64,000 nucleotides of DNA from Thalassobellus sediminis (GCF_044386045.1 NZ_JBISCD010000040.1:2054148-2118147); one strand, 5' to 3'. Counted from the first letter of the stretch, positions 51,863-60,289 are shown. Numbers and translations are program-made. The notes: a model not told the origin generated them from the letters alone.

Positions 51863-52565
51863 AGCCACTGGCTTTTTCCGTTATTTTATTAACTTTCACA
51901 TAGAACCAAGGCGAAGACTCAAATCCGTTTTTCTCATCATTCATATATTCCACCATTTCAGTCCATTTCTCATTTTCGTTAATCAGTCCATATTCGTTTA
52001 TTTCAATTCCGAACTTTTCGATTAAGTCACTTGCTAAATCGTGACAATGAAAACTATGAAATTCACTACTATCTTCAATTCCGATTAAGTCGTAGCCTAA
52101 AGTCAGTTCGTCTTTGTTTTCTGTTATTCCTTTTTTTAAATTTATTGAAAGTCCGATTTCGCCCAAACTTGTCTTTTCAGGATTGAATAAATCTAGTAAT
52201 TCGGTTCTTTCTGATTCGGGAAAGTTAATACTCAATATTTCACTTTCTGCTTTTGGAAAAAACGAACTTTTATATTCGGTTAAGGTTTCTAAATTGGCAA
52301 ATGTGCAAATCCATCCGATTTTATTTTCCTCCATTTTTTTGTCCGTCCAATTCTGTATTTCTTTAATCAGCTTTTCATTGAGATTAAAATTCGTTTTAGT
52401 TTCTGCACTAACATTTTTTCCGTTTTCAGCCCACGAAATCGACCAAGCGTCAAAAAAAGAATCGTTGATACAAGTGCTACAAGTATGCAATTTTTTTCCT
52501 TCGTAAGTTCCAAAATTGGAATCACGAAGTTTAATTAAATAATATGCCCCAATGTAGTATCTCAA
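51861..52565 (-). CDS. Cassette 5: hypothetical protein
   Basis: 234 residues, not recognised. Start is a TTG (52563-52565), since no ATG precedes MRYYIGAYYLIKLRD; the stop TAA lies in the core GTTAGCC. No signal peptide. Cys pair in HTCSTCIND near residue 28 and FHCHDL near 171 could bind metal. The rest is acidic and mixed alpha/beta (SISWAENGKNVSAETKTNFNL, LSINFPESERTELLDLF). The cassette shares the core GTTAGCCAC with cassettes 6 and 9. Confidence 0.6.
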   Translation of the reverse strand: MRYYIGAYYLIKLRDSNFGTYEGKKLHTCSTCINDSFFDAWSISWAENGKNVSAETKTNFNLNEKLIKEIQNWTDKKMEENKIGWICTFANLETLTEYKSSFFPKAESEILSINFPESERTELLDLFNPEKTSLGEIGLSINLKKGITENKDELTLGYDLIGIEDSSEFHSFHCHDLASDLIEKFGIEINEYGLINENEKWTEMVEYMNDEKNGFESSPWFYVKVNKITEKASG

Positions 52566-52585
52566 TGTTTTTTCAGCTTGTGGCT

Positions 52586-52774
52586 AACGGTCTTGTGTAT
52601 GAAACGTAGCGTATAAATAGACACTAACTTTTCGGGTTTAGCACGAGCCGAATTTTTAATTTTTATGTTTAATTTTCTTCTCTAAATATAACCAAATTAA
52701 AAATTTGGCGTACTTTGTAAATAAGCAAAAACCTATCGGAAAGCCTATATTAGCTATGTTTTATACACGTTGTT
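52586..52774 (-). repeat. Cassette repeat R6 (long form)
   Basis: 189 bp, long subfamily with R7. Outer stem GTGTATGAAACGTAGC against GTGTATAAAACATAGC, two G.T wobbles. Left core GTTAGCCAC (cassette 5), right core GTTAGCCAC (cassette 6). Confidence 0.85.
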
Positions 52775-52802
52775 AGCCACTGGCTTTATTCCGCAAACTT
52801 GC

Positions 52803-52891
52803 TAGCGTTGGCAAAGACATACTCTTTTGCAATTTTTGGCTTGTGTGTTGGATGAAGCGAATTGCAAATGTGTATGGCTTTTAGCGTTGGC
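52803..52891. repeat. Second-type hairpin repeat at the 3' end of the RM cassette
   Basis: An imperfect inverted repeat (arms about 52810-52834 and 52860-52881, sharing AATTGCAAA and GTATG..CTTT) flanked by the direct repeat TAGCGTTGGC (52803-52812) and its copy (52882-52891, one mismatch). A related block lies at 57379-57451 on the other side of the RM genes. The RAMA gene stop falls at its edge. Confidence 0.55.
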
Positions 52892-53186
52892 TATCAATCT
52901 GTTTATATTTCTCCTTATAATAACTCAATTCATTATAAATCCCATTGTCTAAAATTCGCCAAAATTTCCAACCATTAATACTGGTTTTCGTTATTGCTCT
53001 TCCAGCTCCGCTAGGAAAAGGAAAAGTCTTCATTACATTGTCGATTTCGAATGTTATTGCTCCTTCTTTATCCAGAGTGCCAACTATTTCATTTTTCGGT
53101 GATGAATAGACCTTGGTACCGATTTTGATAATTCCAGCCTCTATAATCATTTTTAGGGTTATATCTGGTGTCTCTCTATATTTCAT
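52881..53186 (-). CDS. RAMA-domain protein of the RM cassette
   Basis: 101 residues. Residues about 10-80 match the RAMA (restriction enzyme adenine methylase associated) domain: LKMIIEAGIIKIGTKVYS, then GTLDKEGAITFE, the SG-rich FPFPSGAGRAITK and the hallmark INGWKFWRI. RAMA is thought to help recognise DNA or modified bases in RM and defence proteins. Its ATG overlaps the stop of the nuclease-methylase gene (TAATG), so translation is coupled. It is the last gene of the four-gene RM operon. The C-terminus runs to the edge of a hairpin repeat. Confidence 0.8.
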   Translation of the reverse strand: MKYRETPDITLKMIIEAGIIKIGTKVYSSPKNEIVGTLDKEGAITFEIDNVMKTFPFPSGAGRAITKTSINGWKFWRILDNGIYNELSYYKEKYKQIDSQR

Positions 53187-56098
53187 TATCTATTTTTCAT
53201 CTCAATTCTATCTGTCATAGTTTGACAAAGTAATTCATATAATTTTGGAATGAAACCTATGTCAAAACCAAATTCTCTAAACACAACTTCATCATAATTC
53301 CTTCTATCAGCTTGTAAAAATTCTTGGTCATAATCTAGTTGGTCTCTTTCTGAAACAGAAACAAACGCCTCAACTATTCTTTCTCTTGATTCAGCGTTAA
53401 TGAGACTCGGATTTAAGATTTTCATTTTAGTTTTAAAGAAATTTGCATTCAAGTCTAAAGCTCCTAAACTTCGAGAAACTCCATTTAATTCAACAGTCAA
53501 AAGACTTAATATTGAATTAAATAATGATGCATACAAACTCGCTTCATTCTCGGGAACTCGAATGGCTGTAAATCTTTGGTTTAAGCTTATGTAGTTTTCT
53601 GAATAACCAAAGAATAATCTTTTATTTGGGTTTATAGAAATAAAAATATTTGCAGAATCCTCTGGTGATAAAGAATACCACAGTTCCCGTTTGTCAATTC
53701 TTATAAACTTTTCAGGAAGTGGAATTCCTTGTTGATTGGTCATCTGGGTTCCAACTGTTAACCATCTTTGAATGCCAGGAAAATTAGCATTTATATCTTC
53801 TTCCGATTTATCACAAACAAATAATTTGTAAGCATCCGTCAAACTATGTTTTATTGATGTTACGTCACGATTTGATTTTAGAATTGGAAATAAAACATCA
53901 TTTTCAATAGAATATCTATCTATTGTTTCTTGTTTTAAAATATGAAAATCATCAAAACAAGTCTTTGTTCCTCTACCACTATCAATTAAATCAGGATAAG
54001 GATTAATTAATGAATCTTGAAACTGTTGTAATGGGTTTTCTGCTGTGAAATTTATGTTCCAATTTTCTTGCGTCTCAATTTGGTCTCTTAAATGTTGTTT
54101 GGATACTATTGAAACTTTTATTGTCCCATCCGTTTTGTGATACACGTTCTCAAATTGTGAATCTAATATCCAACTTGTATTTCCCTCCAATTCACAATTA
54201 TCAATCTCGGAATATAATTCACGGAAATAATCAATTATTTCTACTTCGTTCATATCAGAAGTTAATAATTCTAACTTTGAATTTATCGTAATAAACTTAG
54301 TTGGGTTATCTGAATTTCCTTTTTGAATGGTTGTGAAAATTGTACTTACTTTTGAATCCTTAAACCAATGTTCGGCATTACTTTTTACAACATATTTAAC
54401 TGTAAAGTTGTCTAATAAAAAGCGTTTAAATTGAATACCATACTCTTTACCTAGCCAAGCATTTGAACTTATAGCAGAAATTAACCCACCGTCTTTTAGA
54501 AACTTCAAAGAATGATAGAAACAGTAAACAAAGTAATCTGACCTTTCGTTAAGTTCAAATCTGTTGTTTCTTATAAGTGAAGGTTGGGTCGTTCCAAATT
54601 CAGTTTCAAATTGTGTACTTAATAAATCATTCTGTATGTCTTCTTGTTGAATGAACGGGAAATTACTTATGATAGCGTCAAATGATGGAATTTCTTCATC
54701 TATCAATGTTGTTTCATTTTGAGGGTCAGGAAACGACAAAATACTTTGTGGCGTTAGGTCCAAATAATTACGCCTAGTGATTCTTGGGAAATTATTTGAG
54801 ATAGTTACATCCTGCTTATATAGATTAATAACAGAAAGAATTGCTGGGAAATGTGAAATGTCATTGCCCCAAATTTGAGACAACAAAGTTTGATGGTCGG
54901 TTTGTCCAAGCCTTAATTTTATTTTGTAAAATGTGTCTAAAAAAGAACCAGTACCAGAAGTTGGGTCATAAACAATTTGGTTTCTAGTCCTTAAGGCTGA
55001 AAGGGAAACCAAATACGTTAATGTTGTTGGTGTGAAATATTGACCAAACTTTTGCTTTTCAGATTTTGGAACTAAATTTTCTAATATCGTGCCAATTACT
55101 TCTGAAGGTAAGATTCTGAAATCATATGAATTTAGTAGTTCTATTAAGTTTTTTAAAATTTTTTCGGTTGCATCACTAAATGGTAAACTATCTGTAAAAT
55201 CCGTATCAAAAACTGCTTGAAAATCTATATCTCGGACTGTATCAAAATATGTGTTCAATTGTTCTTTCAAAGACAAACCATTTTCAATAACTAAAGGTTG
55301 AATATGTTGTGGTAAGTTTTTACTAAGGGTTTGATAAAAAAGTATTTTTCCTATAACTTTATAAAAGAGAAACTTTGCTAAAACTTGCGATTCAACAACA
55401 TTTTCTCTTCGTCTTGAAGAAGATTTTAATATGTTTAGTGTTGCTCTTTCTAAAATTTTCCATCTACCATATTCTGATTGAAAATCTAAATCAGAGTTCA
55501 CTTGGTTTTCGATAGTTTCTTGAAATATAGGAATTAGATAGTCGGCTGAATTTTTAATACCCAAAACAATATCTGAAGAAATATTAATTGCTTCTTTAAT
55601 TGTTCCTTCATTATACAAACTGGCAAGGTCAGCTAAAATTGTATTAAGAGTTTCCTTTAGTTCTGCTTCGTGTTTTAGATATGAAATTCTATTATCTACG
55701 TCTGAACGTTTTGTAATATTTTTAGATGCTTCATATCGTTTTATTTCATACAAATGCTCTAAGTCATAGGTAGAATCATTTATTCCCCAAATTATTGCTT
55801 GATTTGCATTCCAAGTAACAAAAGAATCTGATTTTAAAAATTTAGCCTTTTCAAGAGCATTAATCAGCATTTCTTCATTATCAGATAGAGTATCAGGGAA
55901 TTTCAACTCCCAACCATTGAACACAATACCAGCAGTTTTGTCAATAAAAACTAAAACATCTGGGAAGCGTGTCTTTCCATCTGTTACTTTTAATCCTTCA
56001 TCATTTGTGGCTTCTTGAAATATTGTAGTTCCATTGTTAATTGATTCTTTAATCCAACTTATTATATGTCCTGCCCAAGAGCGTTCATTTAGTTTCAT
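53186..56098 (-). CDS. Nuclease-methyltransferase fusion, type IIG-like restriction enzyme
   Basis: 970 residues. The N-terminus has a PD-(D/E)xK nuclease site: PD at 46-47 and ELK at 64-66. A helical part follows (about 110-345). The adenine-N6 methyltransferase starts with FGQYFTP (351-357); motif I is DPTSGTGSFLD (378-388) and motif IV is SNFPF (478-482), where most relatives have NPPF or NPPY. The C-terminal third (about 650-960) is target-recognition-like (LFFGYSENYISLNQRFTAIRV). The layout resembles Eco57I/type IIG enzymes that cut and methylate. It overlaps the methyltransferase gene by 14 bp and the RAMA gene by 1 bp. Confidence 0.82.
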   Translation of the reverse strand: MKLNERSWAGHIISWIKESINNGTTIFQEATNDEGLKVTDGKTRFPDVLVFIDKTAGIVFNGWELKFPDTLSDNEEMLINALEKAKFLKSDSFVTWNANQAIIWGINDSTYDLEHLYEIKRYEASKNITKRSDVDNRISYLKHEAELKETLNTILADLASLYNEGTIKEAINISSDIVLGIKNSADYLIPIFQETIENQVNSDLDFQSEYGRWKILERATLNILKSSSRRRENVVESQVLAKFLFYKVIGKILFYQTLSKNLPQHIQPLVIENGLSLKEQLNTYFDTVRDIDFQAVFDTDFTDSLPFSDATEKILKNLIELLNSYDFRILPSEVIGTILENLVPKSEKQKFGQYFTPTTLTYLVSLSALRTRNQIVYDPTSGTGSFLDTFYKIKLRLGQTDHQTLLSQIWGNDISHFPAILSVINLYKQDVTISNNFPRITRRNYLDLTPQSILSFPDPQNETTLIDEEIPSFDAIISNFPFIQQEDIQNDLLSTQFETEFGTTQPSLIRNNRFELNERSDYFVYCFYHSLKFLKDGGLISAISSNAWLGKEYGIQFKRFLLDNFTVKYVVKSNAEHWFKDSKVSTIFTTIQKGNSDNPTKFITINSKLELLTSDMNEVEIIDYFRELYSEIDNCELEGNTSWILDSQFENVYHKTDGTIKVSIVSKQHLRDQIETQENWNINFTAENPLQQFQDSLINPYPDLIDSGRGTKTCFDDFHILKQETIDRYSIENDVLFPILKSNRDVTSIKHSLTDAYKLFVCDKSEEDINANFPGIQRWLTVGTQMTNQQGIPLPEKFIRIDKRELWYSLSPEDSANIFISINPNKRLFFGYSENYISLNQRFTAIRVPENEASLYASLFNSILSLLTVELNGVSRSLGALDLNANFFKTKMKILNPSLINAESRERIVEAFVSVSERDQLDYDQEFLQADRRNYDEVVFREFGFDIGFIPKLYELLCQTMTDRIEMKNR

Positions 56099-56975
56099 AA
56101 TTTAGTGTATGGTATTTTGCAATTGGTTCTTTAAAAAGTCTTGGATTAATTTTATCAAATTCAATTTCTTTGATTGTTTCTTCTATTCTATTTACACAGA
56201 CTTCAATGTAATCCGTTACATCAACCTTATGTAACATTACATCTTCATTTTTTTCAATACCAATAAAATTTCTATTCTCAAGTAAAGCTGAAATAAGAAA
56301 ACTACCGCTACCACAAGCATTATCTAGTATTACATCTCCTGGCTTTGTAAATGTTTTTATTAAATATCTACCTAATTCAATAGGTTTTTGAGTCGGATGA
56401 TAAACTGTTCCCTCTGATTCTGCTGTTTTTATGTAAACATAATCATCAATGGATTGTTCTTCGTAAGCAATAACATCAGTCGGGTATCTTTTACCGTTAC
56501 TTTTGACGTGATTAGATTTAAAGTCTCCATAACTACCAGTTAATTGGTCTTTTCTGAATCCTTTATCATAAGCTTCTCCTTCTGTCATTTGAGGATTATA
56601 GTTTGGTTGTTTTTTATAAAAAACGCAAACATCCTCGTGCTTTCTCAATGGTTGTTTTTTAGCATTTAAAAAATTTGTTGCCTTTGATTTTATCCAAACG
56701 ATTTTATACTTAAAATGCTTTTCGTTACTCAATATTAGTTTTGCTGTAAAAACGCCCTGAGATGTTAGTACAATTGCTCCATTGTCTTTGATTATTCTAT
56801 AATATTCAGTCCAGAGTTTATCCAAGTCTATAACTGAATCCCATTTGTTTTGAGTAGTTCCGTATGGTAAATCACATAAAATCATATCTATGCTTTTACT
56901 TGGAATTCCCTTCATTTCTTCAAGACAGTCGCCTTGAATAACTTTATTTAGATATTTTTTTAAACTATTTGGCAT
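56085..56975 (-). CDS. DNA methyltransferase (beta-class, N4/N6)
   Basis: 296 residues. Motif IV comes first: MILCDLPYGT (31-40) with DLPY for the usual DPPY. Motif I follows near the C-terminus: DNACGSGSFLISALLENRNFIGIEKN (about 218-243). This circular order is that of beta-class N6-adenine or N4-cytosine methyltransferases of type II systems. It modifies host DNA to protect it from the partner nuclease. It lies 3 bp downstream of the XRE controller gene and its end overlaps the fusion enzyme gene. The presence of two methyltransferase domains suggests modification of both strands of an asymmetric site. Confidence 0.88.
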   Translation of the reverse strand: MPNSLKKYLNKVIQGDCLEEMKGIPSKSIDMILCDLPYGTTQNKWDSVIDLDKLWTEYYRIIKDNGAIVLTSQGVFTAKLILSNEKHFKYKIVWIKSKATNFLNAKKQPLRKHEDVCVFYKKQPNYNPQMTEGEAYDKGFRKDQLTGSYGDFKSNHVKSNGKRYPTDVIAYEEQSIDDYVYIKTAESEGTVYHPTQKPIELGRYLIKTFTKPGDVILDNACGSGSFLISALLENRNFIGIEKNEDVMLHKVDVTDYIEVCVNRIEETIKEIEFDKINPRLFKEPIAKYHTLNYETK

Positions 56976-56978
56976 ATT

Positions 56979-57305
56979 TTAAAGTTTAAGACTTTCTTGT
57001 TTAGCATTAATCTGACGTAGGTATTTAACTTTTTTTTCTGCAACAATAAGTGCATCTGTTGAGGAACTGCTTTCATAAAGTTTTTTAGCAAATAGGTCGC
57101 CAAAAAATTCTGTTTTCAATTCTTCTAAATCTAAACTAAAAACTTGGGCAAGAAGAGTTAAACGTTTTTCGTCAAAATCTCTTTTTCCGTTTTCAATTTT
57201 ACTCAAATTTGCAGAATCCAAATCAAGTTTTGCTCCAAGTTGGGTTAGAGTGAGTTCGTTTTTTGTCCGTAAATGTCTGATGTATTCTCCGAAAGATTGT
57301 TTCAT
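56979..57305 (-). CDS. XRE-family regulator, RM controller-like
   Basis: 108 residues from the ATG at 57303-57305; a TTG at 57368 would add 21 residues before the helix-turn-helix. The HTH lies at about residues 5-60 (EYIRHLRTKNELTLTQLGAKLDLDSANLSKIENGKRDFDEKRL). The C-terminal helix has many Lys and Ser. It is the first gene of the RM operon, the usual place of a C-protein that delays nuclease expression until the host DNA is methylated. Its binding site cannot be identified with confidence. Confidence 0.82.
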   Translation of the reverse strand: MKQSFGEYIRHLRTKNELTLTQLGAKLDLDSANLSKIENGKRDFDEKRLTLLAQVFSLDLEELKTEFFGDLFAKKLYESSSSTDALIVAEKKVKYLRQINAKQESLKL

Positions 57306-57378
57306 TTGACTTGAATATTTAGACTTGTCAGTATTTGACAAATATAACAATAATTTCGTGATTTCCAATTAAGGTGAC

Positions 57379-57451
57379 GTTGGGAAAAGGCAAGCTCTTT
57401 TTATTTTTTGAGGTACGAAAAAAATGAAATGTGCTTGACTGTGCGGTTGGC
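57379..57451. repeat. Second-type hairpin repeat at the 5' end of the RM cassette
   Basis: An imperfect inverted repeat bounded by GTTGGG (57379-57384) and GTTGGC (57446-57451). The arms share AAAAAAT, GCTTG and CT with wobbles. It resembles the block at 52803-52891, so the RM genes are bracketed by two copies. It lies upstream of the controller gene and may hold its promoter. Confidence 0.45.
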
Positions 57452-57467
57452 TTTTCAGCTTGTGGCT

Positions 57468-57654
57468 AACGGTTCGGCTATGGTTAGTACGGGATTAAAA
57501 ATAGAATAATTTTCGGATTTGCACTTAGCCAAAGCTTTTTATTTTGTTTTTATCTTTTCATTTTAAAAGCCAAATCAAAAGATTTGGCGGACTTTATAAA
57601 TACGCACAGACTTTGGTTTAAGCACCAAAACCCGTATTAACTATAGCCATTGTT
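57468..57654 (-). repeat. Cassette repeat R7 (long form)
   Basis: 187 bp, related to R6 in length. Outer stem GGCTATGGTTAGTACGGG against GGCTATAGTTAATACGGG with two G.T wobbles. Left core GTTAGCCAC with the extended flank CTTGTGGCTAAC (cassette 6), right core GTTGTAAGTA (cassette 7). Confidence 0.88.
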
Positions 57655-57694
57655 GTAAGTAGTTTTTTATTTTCAGTCAGTTTAATAATCCTCG

Positions 57695-58099
57695 TTAATG
57701 ATGAAAATCTAATAGTTTATATGCTTTTATATAAATAGTGTCAGACTTTAAAATAATTCCGAGTGGGTCATTTTCCGTTCGATTTATAAATTCCACATCA
57801 AAAGTGTCATCAAATACAGTTGTCGAAGTATTAATCGTAATACTATTTTTATTTTCTAAAACTTTCCAAGTAGCATTTTTGTCTTTTTTAAAGTGAAAAG
57901 TTTCAGGAATAGAAATTTCATTATTCTCTCTAAAAATCAGAGCGTTAGTATACATTTGGTCTTTGTAGCTTTTTCCGCTATATGTTATTTCTTTAATTGC
58001 CCATTGTCCTTCAATTTCATTTTTTAAGCTATTATTTGAGCACGAAATCAATGTGATTATCAAAAAAAAAGTCAGTTTATAAACTTTATTGAGTTTCAT
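57695..58099 (-). CDS. Cassette 7: lipoprotein
   Basis: 134 residues from the ATG at 58097-58099, 15 bp inside the cassette core. Reading upstream into the repeat gives an open but unlikely extension. A lipobox (FFLIITLISC) shows export. The mature part is beta-rich (EIEGQWAIKEITYSGKSYKDQ, NATWKVLENKNSITINTSTTV) and resembles lipocalin-like stress lipoproteins; the WxI-x-E start is typical. The function is unknown. The core GTTGTAAGTA is shared with cassette 13. Confidence 0.7.
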   Translation of the reverse strand: MKLNKVYKLTFFLIITLISCSNNSLKNEIEGQWAIKEITYSGKSYKDQMYTNALIFRENNEISIPETFHFKKDKNATWKVLENKNSITINTSTTVFDDTFDVEFINRTENDPLGIILKSDTIYIKAYKLLDFHH

Positions 58100-58114
58100 T
58101 GGCAAATTACTTAC

Positions 58115-58240
58115 AACGGTTCTGCATATGGAAAGTGCGACTTTGTGTGCGAGGATTTTCCGAAGGAAAATCAGAAGCAAGCAAAGGAGCAATAACCATT
58201 TGATTTAGCACTAAAATAAGCGTTTTTTATATGCGATGTT
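58115..58240 (-). repeat. Cassette repeat R8
   Basis: 126 bp. The outer stem GCATATGGAAAGTGC has four wobbles, all G.T on the plus strand. Inner hairpin GATTTTCCGAAGGAAAATC. Left core GTTGTAAGTA (cassette 7), right core GTTGGGTTTTA (cassette 8). Confidence 0.9.
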
Positions 58241-58431
58241 GGGTTTTAGTGCTTTCTATATCAGGTAAATATTTTTATCAGTTTGTTTTTTTTGTCAAAT
58301 ATTGTTTCCGCAATCTGGCAAAAGTCAGACGTTTTATTTGTCCGATTTTATTTTGTTCCGCAAACAAACTCAAAAGTCCGCAATAATTTTAGTCCGCGTT
58401 ATTATATTCCGTAAACTTGCTTAAAGTCTGT
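58241..58431. other. Non-coding 3' part of cassette 8
   Basis: About 190 bp between the repeat R8 and the stop of the PLDc_N gene. It is T-rich with several TTTCCGCA and AGTCCGC words and no ORF, promoter box or clear hairpin. It could be the degraded end of a longer gene. Confidence 0.4.
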
Positions 58432-58638
58432 TTATTCTTTTGTTTTCTGTTTTCTCCCAATGAGGAAATACAAAATAGCTCCAAAAAAGTTTGTAAATAA
58501 AACAACTAATAGCCAAACAATTTTATTGTTTCCTGTAAATTCATTTTTTAATATGTCGACAAGAGCAATAATTGTTGGTAAAATTCCAAATAATATTAGC
58601 ATTATTTGCCAAATTCCAATTATTCCTAAATAAATCAT
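58432..58638 (-). CDS. Cassette 8: PLDc_N-type small membrane protein
   Basis: 68 residues with two membrane helices. The pattern FGILPTIIALVDILKNEFTGNNKIVWLLVVLFTNFFGAILYFLIGRKQ matches the PLDc_N (phospholipase D nuclease N-terminal) family: a W-L-x-V-x-x-x-x-N-x-x-G-A-x-x-Y-x-x-x-G-R motif. Such short proteins are inner-membrane proteins of unknown role. Cassette core GTTGGGTTT at both ends. Confidence 0.8.
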   Translation of the reverse strand: MIYLGIIGIWQIMLILFGILPTIIALVDILKNEFTGNNKIVWLLVVLFTNFFGAILYFLIGRKQKTKE

Positions 58639-58683
58639 TTTCTCGTTTTTTTGTTGTTAGTTCGTTTTTTTAGCATTAAACCC

Positions 58684-58808
58684 AACGGTTGTGTATATGG
58701 AAAGTTGCGTGTTTGTGTGCGAGGATTTTCCGAAGGAAAATCAGAAGCTAACAAACGAGCAACTAACATTGGTTTAGGTAAAACTAGCAATTTTTTATAT
58801 ACTTTGTT
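58684..58808 (-). repeat. Cassette repeat R9
   Basis: 125 bp, close to R5 and R12. Outer stem GTATATGGAAAGTTGC has three wobbles, all G.T on plus. Left core GTTGGGTTTA (cassette 8), right core GTTAGCCACA (cassette 9). Confidence 0.9.
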
Positions 58809-58823
58809 AGCCACAGGTTCTAT

Positions 58824-59246
58824 TTATTTTTTTATTATTCCTTTTATTAGATTAATCGGAAAAATTATTTGTACAAAAAAGATAATTAGAGCTATTGAAT
58901 ATATTGCTAAAGTCAGATTATTATTAAAATTATATTCCATTATCGATTCTCGGAAAAGTTGAGCTAATATCCAGATCAGAATAATTCCGCCAAAAGTCAG
59001 CGTAATGTGAATCAAATTTAGCCATTTGGATAGCTTCCTGTTGGTTTTTAGCATTATCCAATATCCAATTCCGATTATTCCAAAAAGAATAGAAACCAGC
59101 GTTGCTAAATGTAAATAAGCAATTACGTAGTAAGTGTCGTGAACATTTATATCCAATACATTGTTTCCACTTAAAATTCCAAAAAGCATTATAATCGGTA
59201 TTGCGAGTAAAAAACTCAGATGCGGTTTGTTAATCAGGAATTTCAT
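58824..59246 (-). CDS. Cassette 9: cytochrome-oxidase-subunit-I-like membrane protein
   Basis: 140 residues with four hydrophobic helices. The segment NVHDTYYVIAYLHLATLVSILFGIIGIGYWI resembles the H-D-T-Y-Y-V-(V/I)-A-(H/Y)-x-H part of heme-copper oxidase subunit I, but only this piece of the subunit is present and the first heme-copper His motif is changed. It is probably a stand-alone membrane protein rather than a functional oxidase. Role unknown. The cassette core GTTAGCCACA matches at both ends. Confidence 0.7.
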   Translation of the reverse strand: MKFLINKPHLSFLLAIPIIMLFGILSGNNVLDINVHDTYYVIAYLHLATLVSILFGIIGIGYWIMLKTNRKLSKWLNLIHITLTFGGIILIWILAQLFRESIMEYNFNNNLTLAIYSIALIIFFVQIIFPINLIKGIIKK

Positions 59247-59339
59247 TTTTCAATTATATTTTCGGATTAAAATTCGTTTATTAAAAATCTAAAAATTTGA
59301 ATTTATCACTAATTTTCGTTGGTTGGTTAACTTGTGGCT

Positions 59340-59438
59340 AACGGTTACGTATAATATTAGTGGCGCGTTTCAGCACTAATTTAATAAATAGAAATTTTCC
59401 AAGTAAGCTAGAACTAGCCATTAATTTTATGCTTTGTT
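59340..59438 (-). repeat. Cassette repeat R10 (shortened form)
   Basis: 99 bp. It has the outer stem of R4/R11/R13 but lacks the inner hairpin block (about 26 bp deleted). It shows that the outer stem, not the central hairpin, is retained. Left core GTTAGCCACA (cassette 9), right core GTTACAAAAC (cassette 10). Confidence 0.88.
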
Positions 59439-60141
59439 ACAAAACGTTTTTATATTTTCCGTTTTCAAATCTTAACTCTTCAATTTTTTCTGATTTTTTA
59501 ACAATTTTTTCAGTTCCGTTTTGATATTCAGTTTTCACAATAGAGTCCGTAATTACTAAATTATAAAACTCATTTTTTGAGTCTATTTTGGGTTTGATAA
59601 ATTTATTTTTCACAACATATTCTCCAGTACTATTTCCGTTATTTTCTCCGTTTAATGTGTAAATTGGATAATCAACTAAAATTCGCTCAATAGTCTTTTC
59701 TTTTCTTATAAATAATGAAAGTTCTTTAGAGGAATAAGGATTAACTCTGCTACTTCCATAATAATTTATTAATATTCCAATAGTCTCTGATTTTTCTGTG
59801 ATTTTATATGGTTGATATGTGATTTTTATATTTTCTAATCTAACAGCATCACTATACCAACATTCTTTTTTATCAAATTTTGATTCTATTTTTCCAGTTT
59901 TATTGTCAACTATTAATAGATATGCGTCCAATCTAATTCCGCCTTCATTTTTACTAATTTTTGGAATAAACACTATTGACTCAGAGTTTGATATACTTTT
60001 TTCTATTATAAATTCATTCCAGCATTCTGTTTTATTAATTTTCAGTTCATTCAAAGCAGAATCAACTAAATTAATTGATTTCTTTTGAGCACAAGCATTT
60101 AGTGTTATAACTGAAATTAATATTATGTACAGGTTTTTCAT
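59437..60141 (-). CDS. Cassette 10: lipoprotein
   Basis: 234 residues from the ATG at 60139-60141; a TTG just before it is an alternative. A lipobox (LISVITLNAC, then AQKKS) shows export. The mature protein is beta-rich with YLLIVDNKTGKIESKF and ILINYYGSSRVNPYSSKELSLFI, without a known domain. The stop TAA lies in the core GTTACAAAAC. Function unknown; as in other cassettes the gene has almost no leader (about 12 bp between core and ATG). Confidence 0.7.
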   Translation of the reverse strand: MKNLYIILISVITLNACAQKKSINLVDSALNELKINKTECWNEFIIEKSISNSESIVFIPKISKNEGGIRLDAYLLIVDNKTGKIESKFDKKECWYSDAVRLENIKITYQPYKITEKSETIGILINYYGSSRVNPYSSKELSLFIRKEKTIERILVDYPIYTLNGENNGNSTGEYVVKNKFIKPKIDSKNEFYNLVITDSIVKTEYQNGTEKIVKKSEKIEELRFENGKYKNVL

Positions 60142-60153
60142 CAAATGTTTTGT

Positions 60154-60278
60154 AACGGTTACGTATAATATTAGTGGCGCGTTTAAGCACTAATTTAGTA
60201 AATAGAAACTTGCCAGCGGAAAATTCCGAAGGAATTTTCCAAGTAAGCTAAAACTAGCCATTAATTTTATGCTTTGTT
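60154..60278 (-). repeat. Cassette repeat R11
   Basis: 125 bp, same subfamily as R4 and R13. Left core GTTACAAAAC (cassette 10), right core GTTAGGTGCA (cassette 11). Confidence 0.9.
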
Positions 60279-60289
60279 AGGTGCAGTTT

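Noticed and set aside
58100..58192. N-terminal extension of the cassette 7 lipoprotein through repeat R8
   Set aside because: The extension is translation of the repeat; the lipoprotein signal begins at the ATG at 58099.
58241..58431. A hidden gene in the 3' part of cassette 8
   Set aside because: No reading frame of useful length and no start with a signal or motif was seen.
58651..58962. Plus-strand ORF of 103 codons
   Set aside because: It runs through repeat R9 and the antisense of the cassette 9 gene, with no family match.
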